From positions 942,736-1,006,735 of the forward strand of contig NW_019091359.1 in the NCBI RefSeq assembly GCF_001949145.1: DNA of 64,000 nucleotides, in the 5' to 3' direction. The stretch comes from Acanthaster planci. Lineage: Eukaryota > Echinodermata > Asteroidea > Valvatida > Acanthasteridae. The position numbers were made by a program, and so were the translations under genes. Below are positions 22,501 to 35,943 of the stretch, in pieces. The notes beneath the pieces are model-generated. The model was not told where the DNA came from and did not search any database. It worked only from the letters and a program-made list of their open reading frames with translations. The stretch's first letter is position 1. The number at the start of each line of letters is the position of its first letter.

Positions 22501-25500
22501 AAAATTCTCTGTATAAGACGAGTGGCAATCGTCAATGTTGAGTACATCGAACCCAATAAATTATTTCAGTAAATAATAACAAATGTTTCCAGATAGAGCA
22601 CTTTACAACCGGATCAAGAGGGAGGTGTCTGTACTTTGATAACAGTGGAAATAAAAATCACTGCTTCTCAACTGAGAAGCGAGAGTTTGAACGTCAAAAT
22701 GATCCTAACGACCAGCTTAAGACAGACTGAGAAAGGAAACCGTTTGCCGAGAAACGGAAGTACTTTTTGAAAAAAACCCAAAGTTTGGTCATTAACTCCA
22801 GTCTCTCAGAGAACACACAAACACATCATCCAAAGGCTCCGGCTGGGAGAACAGCCGCTTTAACGAGCATTCTGATCTTTCATACTCCATGCAAGTATAG
22901 GAACTCCACTCTCCAATCCTGATTTCATCTTTCTCGAGCCACCAGGACCAGCTCGTTTCCGTATTTGCGCAGCGCAACGAAAAGAAGCATCATGCTGCGC
23001 ATGAGCGGTATACACACGTAGGAGTTACCTAGTAAGCCTATTCCGAGTTCAACTTGAATAAAATCTGGTACACCGAGTTCTTTAAATTCATGTGAACGTG
23101 ACAATTTGAATTCTCCATACTAAAGCCACTGTTGCTATACCTCGTGATTCGGGGCAAGCTTTTGCTTAGTTACTTAAGAGACGCCTTGCACCAGTACAAT
23201 GTTTCCAATGGATGACAAGGGCGCGCGCAAAGGAACCAGTCCATTCCAGAGATGGTGGTCGCTATGCAAAAGCTTGCCCGCATCACGAGGGATAGCAACA
23301 GTGTCTTTAATCTGGGGAATCAGATAACTCAATGTACCAGATTTTATTCAAATTTAATTCGCAAAAGGTTTATAGATTACTGTTACCTCTTAAACGAACG
23401 AGGAAACGCAGACAAACGAAATTGCCAACTTATAAGAAGATTTAACCACTACAAACGACCCGATCATGGCAACCATGACCTGTTTTGATTAAAGCGTGAT
23501 TTTTTCCCTCAAGCATTTCAAAAGGAAGTAATCCAAGAGAGTTTTGTCTTGGTAACCGTTCTCAAAACAGAAACAGTCTACAATATAAAAGAGCGCCATA
23601 AGTTCCTGCGAGTTCACAGTGAAAGTACTTTATTGACCAATTTACTCGAATTAATACTTCTGTTCACGATCCGAGCCGAGGAGATTTTGTTCTCCGTGCA
23701 CAATGGCCGACTTGTTTTGAAACTGCTTCAGAATCGCGACAAAAAATCGCGTTGTTGTCTGACGAGAGCACTTCTGGATGAGGATGTTATTTCGAAACCA
23801 ACCTCAGACAAGATGAGCTCTTTACGATCCCAATAAAGATCAAGTGGTTAGGAATGTTAATCCGGAGTATCTTCTTAGTAAGACTAGAGAAACACAAAAA
23901 AACACATGCACCGATGCTCTTTTTTTTTTCTGCGCTGACAAAAAACTCCTTGAGATTTTTTTGTGTCCTGGAGTGCCCGAACTGTGTCCAAACAAACAGT
24001 GCGGGTTGCGAAGAGATAAACATGTGTAACGAAAGGGCAGGATGATTCCGGCTTATTGTCAATAAGAGGGAAGGTTGCAAGCAGGCTTTGAACAAGTTGA
24101 ACAAGGATAAGACCAGTGCACTATCACCTGAGCACGTGGACTGTGTCTCTTGAAGATGCCTTACTAAACAGATTGAATCGTGTGGGTGGCATTTTTGCTA
24201 CTTGGGACTTAGCCTCACTCAACCAGTGTGTTTAAAATGTCCAGGAGGGCCCAAAAAGTCTTGGCCTTTTAAAAAAAAAAAAGAATTTATCGTTCAAGAC
24301 AGGGGGACTGATTTCAAATTTGGGGGGCTAAGATCTCCTGCCAGGTACAAAAAGTGCTTAATTTAATGAAAGTGTAGGATCCACTTACCTGAAATCGGAA
24401 TTCGAGAATATAAATAAATGGTTTTAACAGGCAGCTTCACAGAGATAGCTTGAAAGATCTAACCATCTTTCCAAAATGCGCAAGCCTAGCTCCCAGAATA
24501 CAACGCGTTAAACAGCATGACGTCGAGATAACTCAATGCTAACATTAATGAGTTAAATTCAGACAAGTCCGAACGGGTGGTAACTGTGTACCCAGGGGGG
24601 TCCCGAGAATGGCAAAGGTACAATAAGACTGATGATGGCAGATGCATATTAATTATTATCCGTAAGACTATTATGCTCACCAGTCTCCCGGCTTCGTTGT
24701 TGTGCAGCGTGATCAGCGTTTTCACGTCGCTCCGTCTCCTGATCTGGGTGTCCATGAACTCCTTGGACTTGGTGTAGCCGAACTCGATGTTGTCGCCACA
24801 CCCACCCCACTCCCAGGTCCCGTCTGGGCCGGGACCCTCGCTAGTCTTGGTGCTCTCGGCGCAGCCACACTGGAGAAGGTCGCCAAGGCTGCAGGCTTGG
24901 GTCACTGTGAAGGCCACACCCGACGCCGTGATAGCGTTGGCAAAGGCGGTCTCCGGGGTGTCTAAATCAACAAATTTCATTTAAACTGGTGACTTTTTGA
25001 AGAATAACGAATTATAAAAAATAAAAACCTCTTCAATGAAGCTTTAGTGCGATTCCAATAAAAGTTTATCATTGTAGAAATATCTTGATTTTAAAAATGA
25101 GTTTCCTCCTTGAAATTCTTAATTTTTTGTCCTGCGCATTGCACCTTCTTTTCTCTTGAGAAACATCAAAATTTCCGACATCAAACCTTGTTTCCAGTTT
25201 GAAGCTCCAAATGAGCGACATCGAAACAAAGCCATTCTGTAAACCGGCTTTGGATTTTTTTTACCATAGCGCCCTCTACCGATTTGTTTTCTATTTTGTT
25301 GTTTTTCAGCGCCTGCCAGGTAATGTGCTTGGCAGGTCTTTAATACGCGTTTCATACCGGTGTAACGATCTCATTTATCCGGCATGCTCGGATCTCCGGG
25401 CTTTAACCGAACACTGTCGAGTGACCCCAACTAACATCCGAACGTATGCGCAGTTAAGTCCCGTTTTGTTCACTTTTATGGGTGTGCTGAGTTCCTAACA

Positions 25501-28500
25501 ACGTCGACTACGTACACGAGCTGCGTGCGCGTCGGAATTAAGGTCGGTTAAGGCATGCTGGAACAGGGCAGCCCTTAGGTAAATCTTTGTTTTATTTCAT
25601 TGCCCTCAAAGTATGTAAAAACGCCCCTCAATCTGCGAAAAAGCCAGCAAGACTACACGAAGAAATCGGCAACCCCCCATGAAAAATGGCACCTACCGAA
25701 CACGATTCTGATTTAGCAGGAAACCTTTGACCAAAACAGAGAAGGTAATCCTAAACGTTTCTCAAATGTTACCAGTAACAAGACAAGCAGAGAAAAATGA
25801 GAGCAGTTAAAGAATAGTGTACAATTCCATCCAAAGGGGGGGAGTGGCAATATGGCAACCCCCCATTTTATCCCACATGCCAATGCCCCTCCCCCTACAT
25901 AAAGCCTACACCACACAAAGGTCCCCGAAATGTACAGCAATGTGTGGGTAAATGTTACTTCTTGACGAAATCGTCACCTCTTTATGTCAATCCCCAAAAT
26001 TCACAGTTTAGACCATTCATAAACGTCATTTTTTATTACAGATTTATATATTGACGAAATAAGTTCGCATGTGAAAAAAATCACATGTTGACATTTTAAT
26101 AGTTTGGGGATTATGTCGAAATTTGGAGTGCCCTGCAGGGAGAACTCCGTGGGGCAAAAACAGCGTAGAAACAGGGGGAATGTTTGGGTGCAGGTCCAAC
26201 CGGAGGGCCCCTTGCGTTCCGACACCGGCAACGGTAATGACCCGTCGCAGAGCGAAATAACATCGGGAGGGGAAGTCGTTTCTCCCCCAGCGACAAGACT
26301 GTGTGTCATCGGCCAAGCCAGGCGTCGAAAGACAAGGAACACAAAGACATTGCCTGCCACGAACAATTTCATTGCAGCCGAAATATGCACTGGGAATTTT
26401 TTCTTTTGATTGAGGATGCATATCATTGCGGGCTTGGTGGTCCGTCAAACCGTCTCACTTCACCGTATGGGTTTTTAAAGGGGGGAGGGGTTGACTGTGA
26501 GGGCTGTACTTGTCGGCTGGGATATTGGGGCTATTAAAGAATGAAATGCATTGTGAAATGATGGGAAATAGCAAAGCACAGTCACCAAGAACTGGCTGCT
26601 GGTTCCAAGTACAACTAACCTACATCAAGGATGCAGACCGTTCTGGTATTTCATTTTCTTCCCGGGAAACCTTTGAGCAAAAACATGGGCCACGATGTTT
26701 TAAAACGTTGGTCCAGGAATAAACTGCACTCTGCTCAAAATTCAACTTCTTTTATTTCAACTAAGCGAGTTCACAGATCATTGGTTTAATCTTTTCTATT
26801 GGGTGACGATATTGAGCATCAAAGAAGGCACACTGTGTGGACATTTAAATGAAAGGTAAAACTGAAGCTCCTGAATTACCTCAATCCCAGAGCTCATAAA
26901 AGATAGTACATGTATATAACATTCTGTTTTAAGCTCCTACTTCCAAATTCAGTGAATCAACGACGCTGTATATCCGAGGTTGCAGAAGCATCATGCATGC
27001 ACGAGCCTCCAGTGTTAAACCTGGCTTCCCAAAATTTCATAACGTGCATTATTATCAGCCGATCGTGGAATAAATAAATAAATATTGGACGTTTTTATGG
27101 CCGCCAGCAATGGGCCGTTTGGTTCGCGCTCTCCCCGGCACCAGACTGATGACACACCGCTCAGCTTTCTGGGTCAGGACGCGGCGAGAGGCCCGTGTGA
27201 CCGACAACAGTGAGCGCAGCGTGAAGGGGTCTGTACATGTAGATACAGTAACAACATCTTTTTTTTTGGTTCTGCCTCGGGGGATGAGAAAGCACCAGCG
27301 CCGGTGAACTTCAAATGAACTACACGAACAAAAGCTCATGTCTGGTCCTCTGCAACAGAGCAATGCCCTTTCAGGAAGGACATCAGGTGGACTCAAATTG
27401 TGTTTTGTTCCGGGCCAAAAGGCTGCGCACCCCTGCGCAATGCGAAACAAGGGTAGCCATGATTCACATCGACCGGTGATAATGGGCCTATTGCCGGTAC
27501 GGACTGCTCGCAGCACACGATGTTGTTGCGCCTGCATGAGGATCACAGCAAGGGAGAATGCTCGTAACTGACATACTTCTTCACCAGAAGGGACCCCGAA
27601 TGTAATATTATCTCGACTGGTCTACGAATCCAACGATAGATTTTGACGTATTTCCTCTTCGTGACTACTCCTTGTCCAGATCTAACTGTGGACAATTTTA
27701 AACTCGAATTTCCTTATCACGAACGTTAAAAAAGGCCGGGGTTTAAAAACCTGATACATGTAACAAGTTTAGCACATATCAGTCCTGCCAGCTCCAAAAC
27801 TAGACTAGGCAATATTTCCGTGTCTGTCGGCATGAACTACCCAACCAATCAAATTTCATTGCCGATAATTTGTATCATCCGCCGCCAACAGCATTGTTCT
27901 TTGACGGTAGAGCTCTGTAAGCGTTACTCGCTGTCTGATGTACTAGTTTCCGTTTTCATAAAGGTCAGGGTAACGTAATAACAAGATCAACGACTTCGCA
28001 GCCTCCAAAATAGTTAGAGGAGGATAGGGCAGATCTGTGTGAATTCTTTGTTTGGCAGCTGCTTTCTTTCAATTTCTTTTCTCGAGTATACCAACGGACA
28101 AAATCCACTGCAGTTGGCTTTAAACAATTTTGTAGCAGTGCGATTTAGAGCAGGCCAATTGTCTGATTCTTTTGAAACCGGCTAGAATAAAACCTGCATT
28201 CGAAAGATTGTGAGATAGCGTTTTAATGGAGATTTTCAAGGCACTGAGAGTCTTGTTCAAAAAAGAGGATAATATATCAGACGAGACTTAAGTGGCTTCC
28301 TGACTAGAAATCAATGACATATCTCGAAACCCCCCCCCTTACAGACCAGCGAGTAATTTTCCCATCGACGCCCTTCCAATGTTTTCAGAGATGGGGGAAA
28401 AAGTCGTCATCAGAACAGCGCCCTCACGTGACAGCAAATAGGAAACTAAAGAAAAAATACAGTTGTTTTCATTTCGAGTCAAAACAGGGCGTTTGGTTAG

Positions 28501-31500
28501 ATCACATTCACGAAGGACGTTTTGACACATGTTACTGGTTTAATGGGATGTTGGAATATTGACATTTATTTCCATGGATCTATCAAAGCAAGTGTTCCAA
28601 AAATGAAGGCATTTTCAATTGATTGGATATCGGGGTTCTACACACAGTACAGTGCATAAAGCCTGTTGCCATCCACGAGGGACGCGGAGTTGGCACGGAT
28701 GCGAGCCCTATAATTGCCAACAGATGATTTGGCGCGCGAATTCTCTCGCCCCGCGTCTTATGTTGGCGGGTCGTTAAGAGGGTGCTGATATTGCAGGTAT
28801 GCTAAGGTCAATCACCTATTTCATCATAATCGGACAGCAAATACCAGTGAAATAATTTATCAACTTTCAGAGGTAAACAGACTGGTGGCAGAAGTCATAA
28901 AAAGCACATCGACCATAAAACCGCCAACTTGAGATACGCTCGCTGCATTCCGAGATGCCTGTGACTTGAATAATGCTACCCAATGGTTCCATTATTAAAC
29001 ACCCTTTCTTTGTGTCAAACAGCGTTCCAACAAAGTAGATCGTAGAGTTTGCCTGTTTACGAATTACCGAAATTTCTCGATGAAATTTGCATCATTGTGT
29101 GATTGTATTGATCTCACAACGAGATTCTATTACATGTATTTGGTTGATACTGCAAGCAAGGGCAAGATCGTGTCATCGTGGTCCCTTACGATGAATTCCG
29201 TCACAGCCAAGGGTGCCAAAATAATGACCAGCGCGCAAGCAGAAGTAATCCAGAAGCACAGTCCATTAATAACTGTGAACTACTCTCGAGTAATTCTAAC
29301 AGCCAACACTGCAAGCAAGTGTTCTCGATACGGTGGCACACATTTACAAATAAACTAAATAAGATTTTAAAATGGGGGGGGCAGCGTTTTGCTTGATATT
29401 CCTCTTTTGCACAAAGAATATTGTATGACGAGATTCGAGAGAGTGTGTGAGGAGTCAAGGATTCCGAGAGAAATACTGACGGGAGAAGGGGAGTGTGGTG
29501 AAATCAATGATGGCTGTGTGGAGATGGTACCGAAAATGACCACGCGCTGACTTTGTGTCAGTGAAAAGGAAAACGACGACAATGACGACATGACATAATG
29601 ACTTAAATGACTCTGATCACGACATGACGTGATGATGGCAAGTACAACGACAATTACAACAATGAAGGTGACTTTAAACTTTGTTAATAATAAAAGCAGA
29701 AAAAAATATGCTTGGTCTAAATTTTCTGCTCACTATAAGTATAACGGCAAAACGGGTAAAACGAGGCTTAAAACCAGCTCAAAAAGATCCCCGTCCCAAA
29801 AGTTTGCCACACTTGGCAAAAAGGTTTCCACGCGAACTGCCTTACGAGACATCAAGGCCACACTTCAAGGTTGCAATGTCTCCACGACAGGGGCAATGTG
29901 CGACCGCCTCTCATCACAGGAAGACAAGATACCTAGCTGATAAGGCCGGAGGTATTCCCAAACCATAGCAAACCGAGAGGCTTCATCATCTCTGCGTCAT
30001 ATGCAAATGCATGGAAGGACCTTGACAACGCAGCATGAAACAAGCCCTTGCTATTCAAAATCCATTGCATTTTGTAATTTACATCCACGAGAACATCATT
30101 ATTTCTTCGATGATTTTGTATGCGCTCAGTGGTAAGGTAGTCTAGCCATTTCGCCAAGTAACGTCTGAAGTGACGAAGTGGGGGTTTCGTCGAAAATTGG
30201 AGTCGTTAAAGTATGTCGGCCCTGAAGATATACCTTTTTTCAGGCCTCAAAGGAAATGTAATACAATTTGTTCCTTTCAGGTCGAGGGAAGTGAAATGTT
30301 CAGGAAGTTCTCTTACTCATTTTGTTTTGCCAGATAACATTTCCTCTAAGGTGGCCTCTAAAATTTACGACCAAGTCTCAACGGACGTAAATTCCAGGCG
30401 ACGGGAAGGATACATTATCATACCCTCCCCAAGGTGCCTTGGGAATGGGACGTTAGAACCATCCATAGTTTTTCTACGTCCTCCACAAGACGAAGTAGAA
30501 ATACATGTAATAGGAATGAAAAGTGGACTTAACAAGTTCCAAGGCCACTCTAAAAGACGAAAATTGCTAATCTAATCCGCCGGTTTATAGGAGAGTTGAT
30601 GGCAATATGACAGTGTACATGTTCCTATCCAGTACACAGTGGTGTCCAACTCCCCACGTCTGATACCAACTGTTCATGATCCCTTTAAATCTGGATGTGT
30701 GATTACTTCATGACCAAGGCGACAAAAACAAGGTTGTGCTCAGCTTCATTTTGTAAACCGCACAAATAGCTTTGGACCTACGCGTACTGCGTATTATACG
30801 GCGACGATTAGACATGCGTGTTTGACTGAGAGGAAACAAACAATCCGGCACTGCAGTCTGCACTGCAGGTCACTCCGATACTGGGTCATCGGAATTCTGA
30901 CCAAAAACAGTCCTTCACAAACTACAAACAGCCCCAAGTCAACAACTTGCGGTGCCCGTCGTGTAGACCTAAAGCGTCTCTCTGGGCTGTACCTCATCGG
31001 CCGGTCGCGGCAGCCACTTAACGGCATCCGCAGCAGCCGCCCACTTCGCCTTGAACTCCAACGGACACCGAAAGGTCGTGCCGAAAATTACAAAAATTCC
31101 GGCGTAATTTTTCCGAAATTAGGAAACGGTGCGGGTCAGGCCGGTCGGCATCGGCTGCTGGCTCGGTGCAGGACTTGGCTGTCGGGCAAATGTGCAACTG
31201 TTGCCGAGTTGAAGGACGTTGGCACGACAAATAATGCAATAATGAAACGACGCGGGCCCAGGAAGCTGGAATTGGCGTTCCTCCATCTCAGTACAATCAC
31301 TACCGTATTTATGGTAAATGGTGCGTTTACTCGTAAAAAGATAAGCGTGCAGTTAATTTAGTTGGCGTAAAGAAGTCAATTTAAGGCATAAGGCTGCCAC
31401 TGTCAAACTACAGACAGCCAAAGTGTTTCCGATACTACACACACCACGCATATTTCTAATTCCTGTTTTATTCTTTTCATCCCAAGACCTAATCGATGCT

Positions 31501-34500
31501 CTTTAAACCGTGGCTGGATGGCAATCGGGAACGGAATCGATGCCAGAATTCAAATCGATTCGAACCAACAGCACAAAAAAACGAAGCACTGCACTGTTAC
31601 CAATTGTCAATTTGCATCAACCCGGAGATGAATTTCCATCTCAGCCATCGCATAAAAGGAGTTCTGTTTTTCCTTTAATTTTTAACCATAAAATTTATTG
31701 CACATTTCCGTTTCGCCGATTGAGCTTTCAACTTAGCAAATCTGATCGTCTGAATGTCACAATAGCAACACACGCACTCACATTCTTTGCTTTAATTTGA
31801 CGTGATAGTACCAAGGGGTCAAAATAAGAATATTTTTCAAGAAACCTTTCATTGCCAGTTGTTATAGGCTACATTTAGAGACTTTTTACACGTTTTCTGA
31901 AGAAAGAGAAATGAAATACACAAAATCAAATCGCCAACTTTTAATTATCTTGCCTTTTTGGGGTGGGTGGGAGTGGCCCCGGTTACCCTCCCCCATTCCG
32001 CCATTGAGTAGCACTGAGGAACTCGCCTTGACCTAATTTATAAAACCTAGGTGATCTAAACAAGATCGATTCATAATTCGTACATAAAAAGCCATTGAAG
32101 TCCAGTGAAAAGGATTCAGATACTTTGCATACCATTTTAGCAATTTTGTTAGAATGCCATCACATCAATTACGAATCCGTAAATATGCATAGGGTATTAG
32201 CAATAACATCTTCAACAATCTATATTACTGACACTCCATCATTGCCAAGGTATCTCTTTTTTCCTACCATCTTTTCATTCCGTCAGTAATGAATGAGCTT
32301 GAACTTCTGAGGGGCCGTCACAAGAAAGAAAAGTTTTCGCACTGTATTCTCAAATTAAATAAATAAATAAAAACAAAACATCTATCAACCCAGAAGAAAA
32401 GTTGTTTCAAGTTTCCCACAGTCTCTTGCTAATGGCGAAAAGATATTCCAGCCACCTACAGCAGAAAGAGTAGCTCGTAGCGTTTATGGCACATTACGTA
32501 CTTACCCTGTTTGAGAATCTTGACAAAAGAGTTTCCCAGCATGGTGCAGTTCCAAAGATGGTACCTCAGCTGGTACTGACACTCCTTCATCGCCAGCCTC
32601 GTCCCCTTCACCACCTCGTCCACAATCTCGGGCTCCCGTCGGCATATGTCATGCTGTTTGTTGCCGCTGCCCCGGAGCTTGCGGGAGCGTCGGCAGATGC
32701 TGTTGGGGTCGAGGTTGAGGGGACTGCCGACGGCCCTGCAATGGAGTTTGTTGCAGTGAGGGCGTTAATTGTCCAGAATGAGCTGTGCGTCTTGATTGAA
32801 GAAAAACAACCAACTAAAAAATAGAACGACCAACAAACCGACCTATACCGGTATCAACGACTAACAAACCGGCCTATACTAACGAAAATATCAGTTCCAC
32901 TGAGTGCCTTTATAGTTCCATAGAAGTCGAGGGTTTTGCAATGAAATCGAAAAAAGGACAAATCGCACTTTGGTCTAAGAATCCCTTTCAAAAGAATAAT
33001 AAATTCTTGTGACCAAAAAATTGAAGTCTAGCCTCTGTTCATTTGTGTATTTTGTTGTTAGCCTTCTAAAAAGTTCGTCCACCGTTTTGTCCTCTCATCA
33101 ATGTCACAACAGTAAACAAATCCCGGCACTACACCTCCTCAGTGCCACCGACAGTGAAACCCACGCACAGCTCTCCTCACATCTCAAATCCCGCCTACCT
33201 GGAAACAGTCTCACGACCCCGTAACTGCCACTCCAAAGCAACCGTGAAATTTGATTTTTCCCAGCCATAGGAGTTGGAAAATGTGCATGCTAAATGTTCA
33301 GATCAGTATACTCAAGATATGAGTCAGTTGGTTTTTTTTGAGCATGCTTAATATCAGACGATCGCCAATAAAACGACAAAACCGTGATGACAGAAACTGA
33401 ACAGGCCGGCTTCCGGGCCTCCGTGCAGTTAATAACCCACGACAGCCAAACTTGCGTAAGGTCGTAAATACGCCAGAGCCGCATGTTTAAAAGAGACGAT
33501 ATCAACTTTTACAACACTGGGCTGTTATCATTGCTGATCAGCGTTGATGATGACGGTTTACAAAGCGGTTTGCCTAAAGAAACCGACTTCACCAGCTACT
33601 TGCACGCTTGATTCTTCATGTTCATACAAATATAAATTCCTGGTGAAGTTCCGAGGGTAAAGCACGTCACTGTATGGTGAGAATGAGTGATTCATTCAGT
33701 CAGAATATGCCCAGGGCGCTAATATGAATATCATTTCGTTATCCGTGAAAGGCGGTGATGTGGCAACTTTTGCGTATTCTGATTTTAACAGGCCAAGTAT
33801 CTGAATACTCAAATCTGGAGACAATGACATTGTTCAACAGTGAAAAGGGTCCTTGCAATTATGAAATTGAATAGGTCTGTGCATGAATATATTCATTTTT
33901 ACTCTTTTGCATATAGTATTGAATTAAAGTGCGGGTTAAAACCACCCCATACGTGGTATGACATGGGTACAACCAATCGATTTCTTTGAAACATATCTGC
34001 TAATTATTGGTTATTTTAATCAATATGTTTACATAGACGTCAGTCCTAAATGAAAAAATTCAAAAATCATAAAAACAACCTACTTGCCCATTTATATCCC
34101 GTTTATTTTGTGTGTGGTTTTCACAACACAAACAAATAAACAAAGCAACAGAGAAACAAACTTCGGCGGGGTCTCGGAGTAATTTTGGGGAGGGAATTTG
34201 TGATTTCAGGTAACGTTATCCCTTTTAGGTATAGGACAGAAAATCAAAATTAAACGGAACATGGTGAAAGACAGTTTCAGATTTTAAACACCACTTTCAT
34301 TTTCAACAGTTTCATAGATGGTGTTAGGCCTTTTTTAAAAGGCCATTCAGAAGTCCGCATTGCAACACACAATCCCGCATTGTTTATCATCCCACGACTT
34401 TAATGTTCGCCCGCTGTGTATTCGATTTGGCACTCCAAAAAGCGACCCGCACCCGCCATAAAGCTAATCTGATTTGATTACAGTGTTTTGCTTCTCTATG

Positions 34501-35943
34501 ATGCCATAAAGTTGTTATGGTAATTTTAAAGTACATGTACATGCTCACAGACAAAGAGGTTGGGGCCGACAGTAATGTCGTCCCGTCCCTAGCGACCGAT
34601 AACTTTTTTATGGCCCGGTCCAAGGCCCCGTCCTCCCAAGCCCGTTATCGGGGCGAGACTGAGACACCACGCTTCACATACTTAACGCGAGGGCCTTGAT
34701 AGGAACTCCGCGATACAGGTATTTCAAAACATTTTTTTTAATTGTTTGCAAAATGAGGCTGGCCTAAACGACTTCGATGCTTAGCTGGTGTACATGTACG
34801 TCGATTACTGGCACGTTACAAGGCAATTACGTCTTTCAGTTCTAACACTGTCACAACGCCACTAGAACTTCAAGAAATGGAAAGTATACTACAGCTGCAG
34901 CTGTCTTTGATCCTAAAGCTACGATCCGTTCTCATTAATTTGGCTCAACCAATTCACGCAGACGCTTGGCTGTATCAGTTCGGGCCTTTACAAATTCAGT
35001 ACAAAAACATTCTCATAGGATATGCAACCAGATTTTTCAACAAACTACTGGAGTTTTCCGCCTCAAGGTTACCGTCACAAAGACAATACCGGCCGTTTCG
35101 AAGAAATCAGTGCGGTTTAGCATTATTGAGAAAACCAAAATTGACGGAAAGTAAAGACAGAAGGAAGGTGTTAATAGAGAACGGATTCCCTTAGCTGTCT
35201 AGACGAGCTGCCATGCTCATCTTACTCACTGTCCGCACGTGGGCATACTGCATGCACTGTACCAGTGCACTGTAAGATCTCCACACAAGAAATGCGACAA
35301 ACCCTTTTGTTTTCCAGAGAAAAGGGTAAACTCCCTGATGCTGAAATTCTCCACATGGACACCTCGGAGAAAATCCTGGAACTTTCTCCACAAATTCTCC
35401 ATTTTAAGCGTGATTTCTTTTTGAGTGACAGGGACAGTCACATTAAGAAATTTTCTTTTATGATGCAACACTGTGCAAGTGGGAGCCGGCATGAAGTGCA
35501 TTCATAGCGGCAACTTCAGTAGAGGCCATAACTTTTCTGTGAGAGAACTCTGATGGACTCGACTGTCAATGCCCCCAACTTTATTCAAAAGCTAGAGGCA
35601 AACACTAAAACCTTTAGGCCTTTGTCATATGATCAAACACTGTGTTTTTTGAAGTTGAAAAAAAGGAGAACGAAGTGTGAGTGGGATCTGATTTACCATT
35701 AACCATTAACGAGTTGAGTACCATTTTAAAACCCACTAGGAAATGGCAGCTACAGCTAATTTCAAAACATATTTGCCTCTAAAACTTACCTGCGCCACTA
35801 AATTAACTTAAACAGTTGAATAAGGAATGCAGTAAAAGAGGCCTACGATTTTGTACTCACCACCAGAGTCCAATGATATTCGTTGGTAGGATGAGGAAGA
35901 ACAAAAGCCCCACGACAAAACTGCTGGAATTGTGCACCATCAT
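19090..35943 (-). CDS. Wnt6: Wnt6 ligand gene, complete (exons 35861-35943, 32506-32735, 24681-24961, 19090-19566)
   Basis: Secreted, lipid-modified Wnt ligand of the Wnt6 subfamily. Four exons total 1071 bases and encode 356 residues, close to the usual Wnt6 length of about 365. All splice phases agree (2, 1, 0). The start is one of two adjacent ATGs (35943 or 35940), followed by a hydrophobic signal peptide (FVVGLLFFLIL) and then LWWAVGSPL, which matches the start of mature Wnt6. Other Wnt6 blocks are DPNSICRRSRKL, VTQACSLGDLLQCGC, TWEWGGCGDNIEFG, LHNNEAGRL, CKCHGLSGSC, DLLYSVDSPDFC and CRFHWCCEVNC. The lipid-bearing serine is about residue 214. Unusually, six residues (NGYGGL) follow the last cysteine, where Wnts normally stop almost at once. 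It is convergent with Wnt1. Confidence 0.95.
19567..24680 (-). other. Wnt6 intron 3 (5.1 kb)
   Basis: Intronic DNA containing the foldback element at 23037-23368. It also has a 195-codon plus-strand open frame at 20900-21487 that resembles nothing I know. The segment 20415-20510 carries several CGCATGCG-type palindromes. No other gene is supported. Confidence 0.6.
23037..23368. mobile_element. MITE-like element, family A, copy 1
   Basis: Long imperfect terminal inverted repeats flank a unique core of roughly 100 bases. The left arm contains GAATAAAATCTGGTACAC, CACTGTTGCTAT and GCAAGCTTTTGC. The right arm contains their reverse complements (GCAAAAGCTTGC, ATAGCAACAGTG and TGTACCAGATTTTATTC). 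A closely similar second copy lies at 51679-52030. The right arm here lacks about 25 bases present in copy 2. There is no transposase frame, so it would be non-autonomous. Confidence 0.8.
24681..24961 (-). CDS. Wnt6: Wnt6 exon 3, central domain
   Basis: The acceptor is TGATTTAG and the donor is GTGAGC. It enters in phase 1 and leaves in phase 0. It encodes TPETAFANAITASGVAFTVT, QACSLGDLLQCGCAESTK, GTWEWGGCGDNIEFGYTKSK and VKTLITLHNNEAGRL. QACS.G(D/E)LLQCGC is diagnostic for Wnt6. The usual RETAF motif reads PETAF, a departure at a normally conserved arginine. Confidence 0.95.
24962..32505 (-). other. Wnt6 intron 2 (7.5 kb)
   Basis: The largest Wnt6 intron. It contains unrecognised open frames, among them 30213-30575 and 30822-31361 on the plus strand and 27055-27546 on the minus strand. 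None has a motif I can name. The stretch 29580-29660 is an imperfect GAC/ATGAC-rich run. No RNA gene is seen. Confidence 0.55.
32506..32735 (-). CDS. Wnt6: Wnt6 exon 2, N-terminal domain
   Basis: The acceptor is CATTGCAG and the donor is GTAAGT. It encodes AVGSPLNLDPNSICRRSRKL, then QHDICRREPEIVDEVVKGTR, ECQYQLRYHLWNCTML and FVKILKQ. The Wnt motif usually read as RRWNC is HLWNC here. The open frame on the opposite strand at 32486-32824 is a shadow of this exon. Confidence 0.93.
32736..35860 (-). other. Wnt6 intron 1 (3.1 kb)
   Basis: Intronic DNA between the signal-peptide exon and exon 2. A perfect AGGCCTTTTTTAAAAGGCC-type hairpin lies near 34326-34345. No coding region is recognised. Confidence 0.55.
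35861..35943 (-). CDS. Wnt6: Wnt6 exon 1, signal peptide
   Basis: Read on the minus strand as ATG ATG GTG, then MVHNSSSFVVGLLFFLILP and TNIIGLWW, with the donor GTGAGT at 35860-35855. It leaves two bases (TG), which join the first G of the next exon to complete the second Trp of LWWAVGSPL. Wnt6 proteins have the same LWWAVGSPL junction, which makes this short exon convincing. Either ATG could start translation. Confidence 0.9.

Noticed and set aside
32486-32824. 112-codon plus-strand frame
   Set aside because: It is antisense to Wnt6 exon 2, which has full Wnt homology and correct splice sites.
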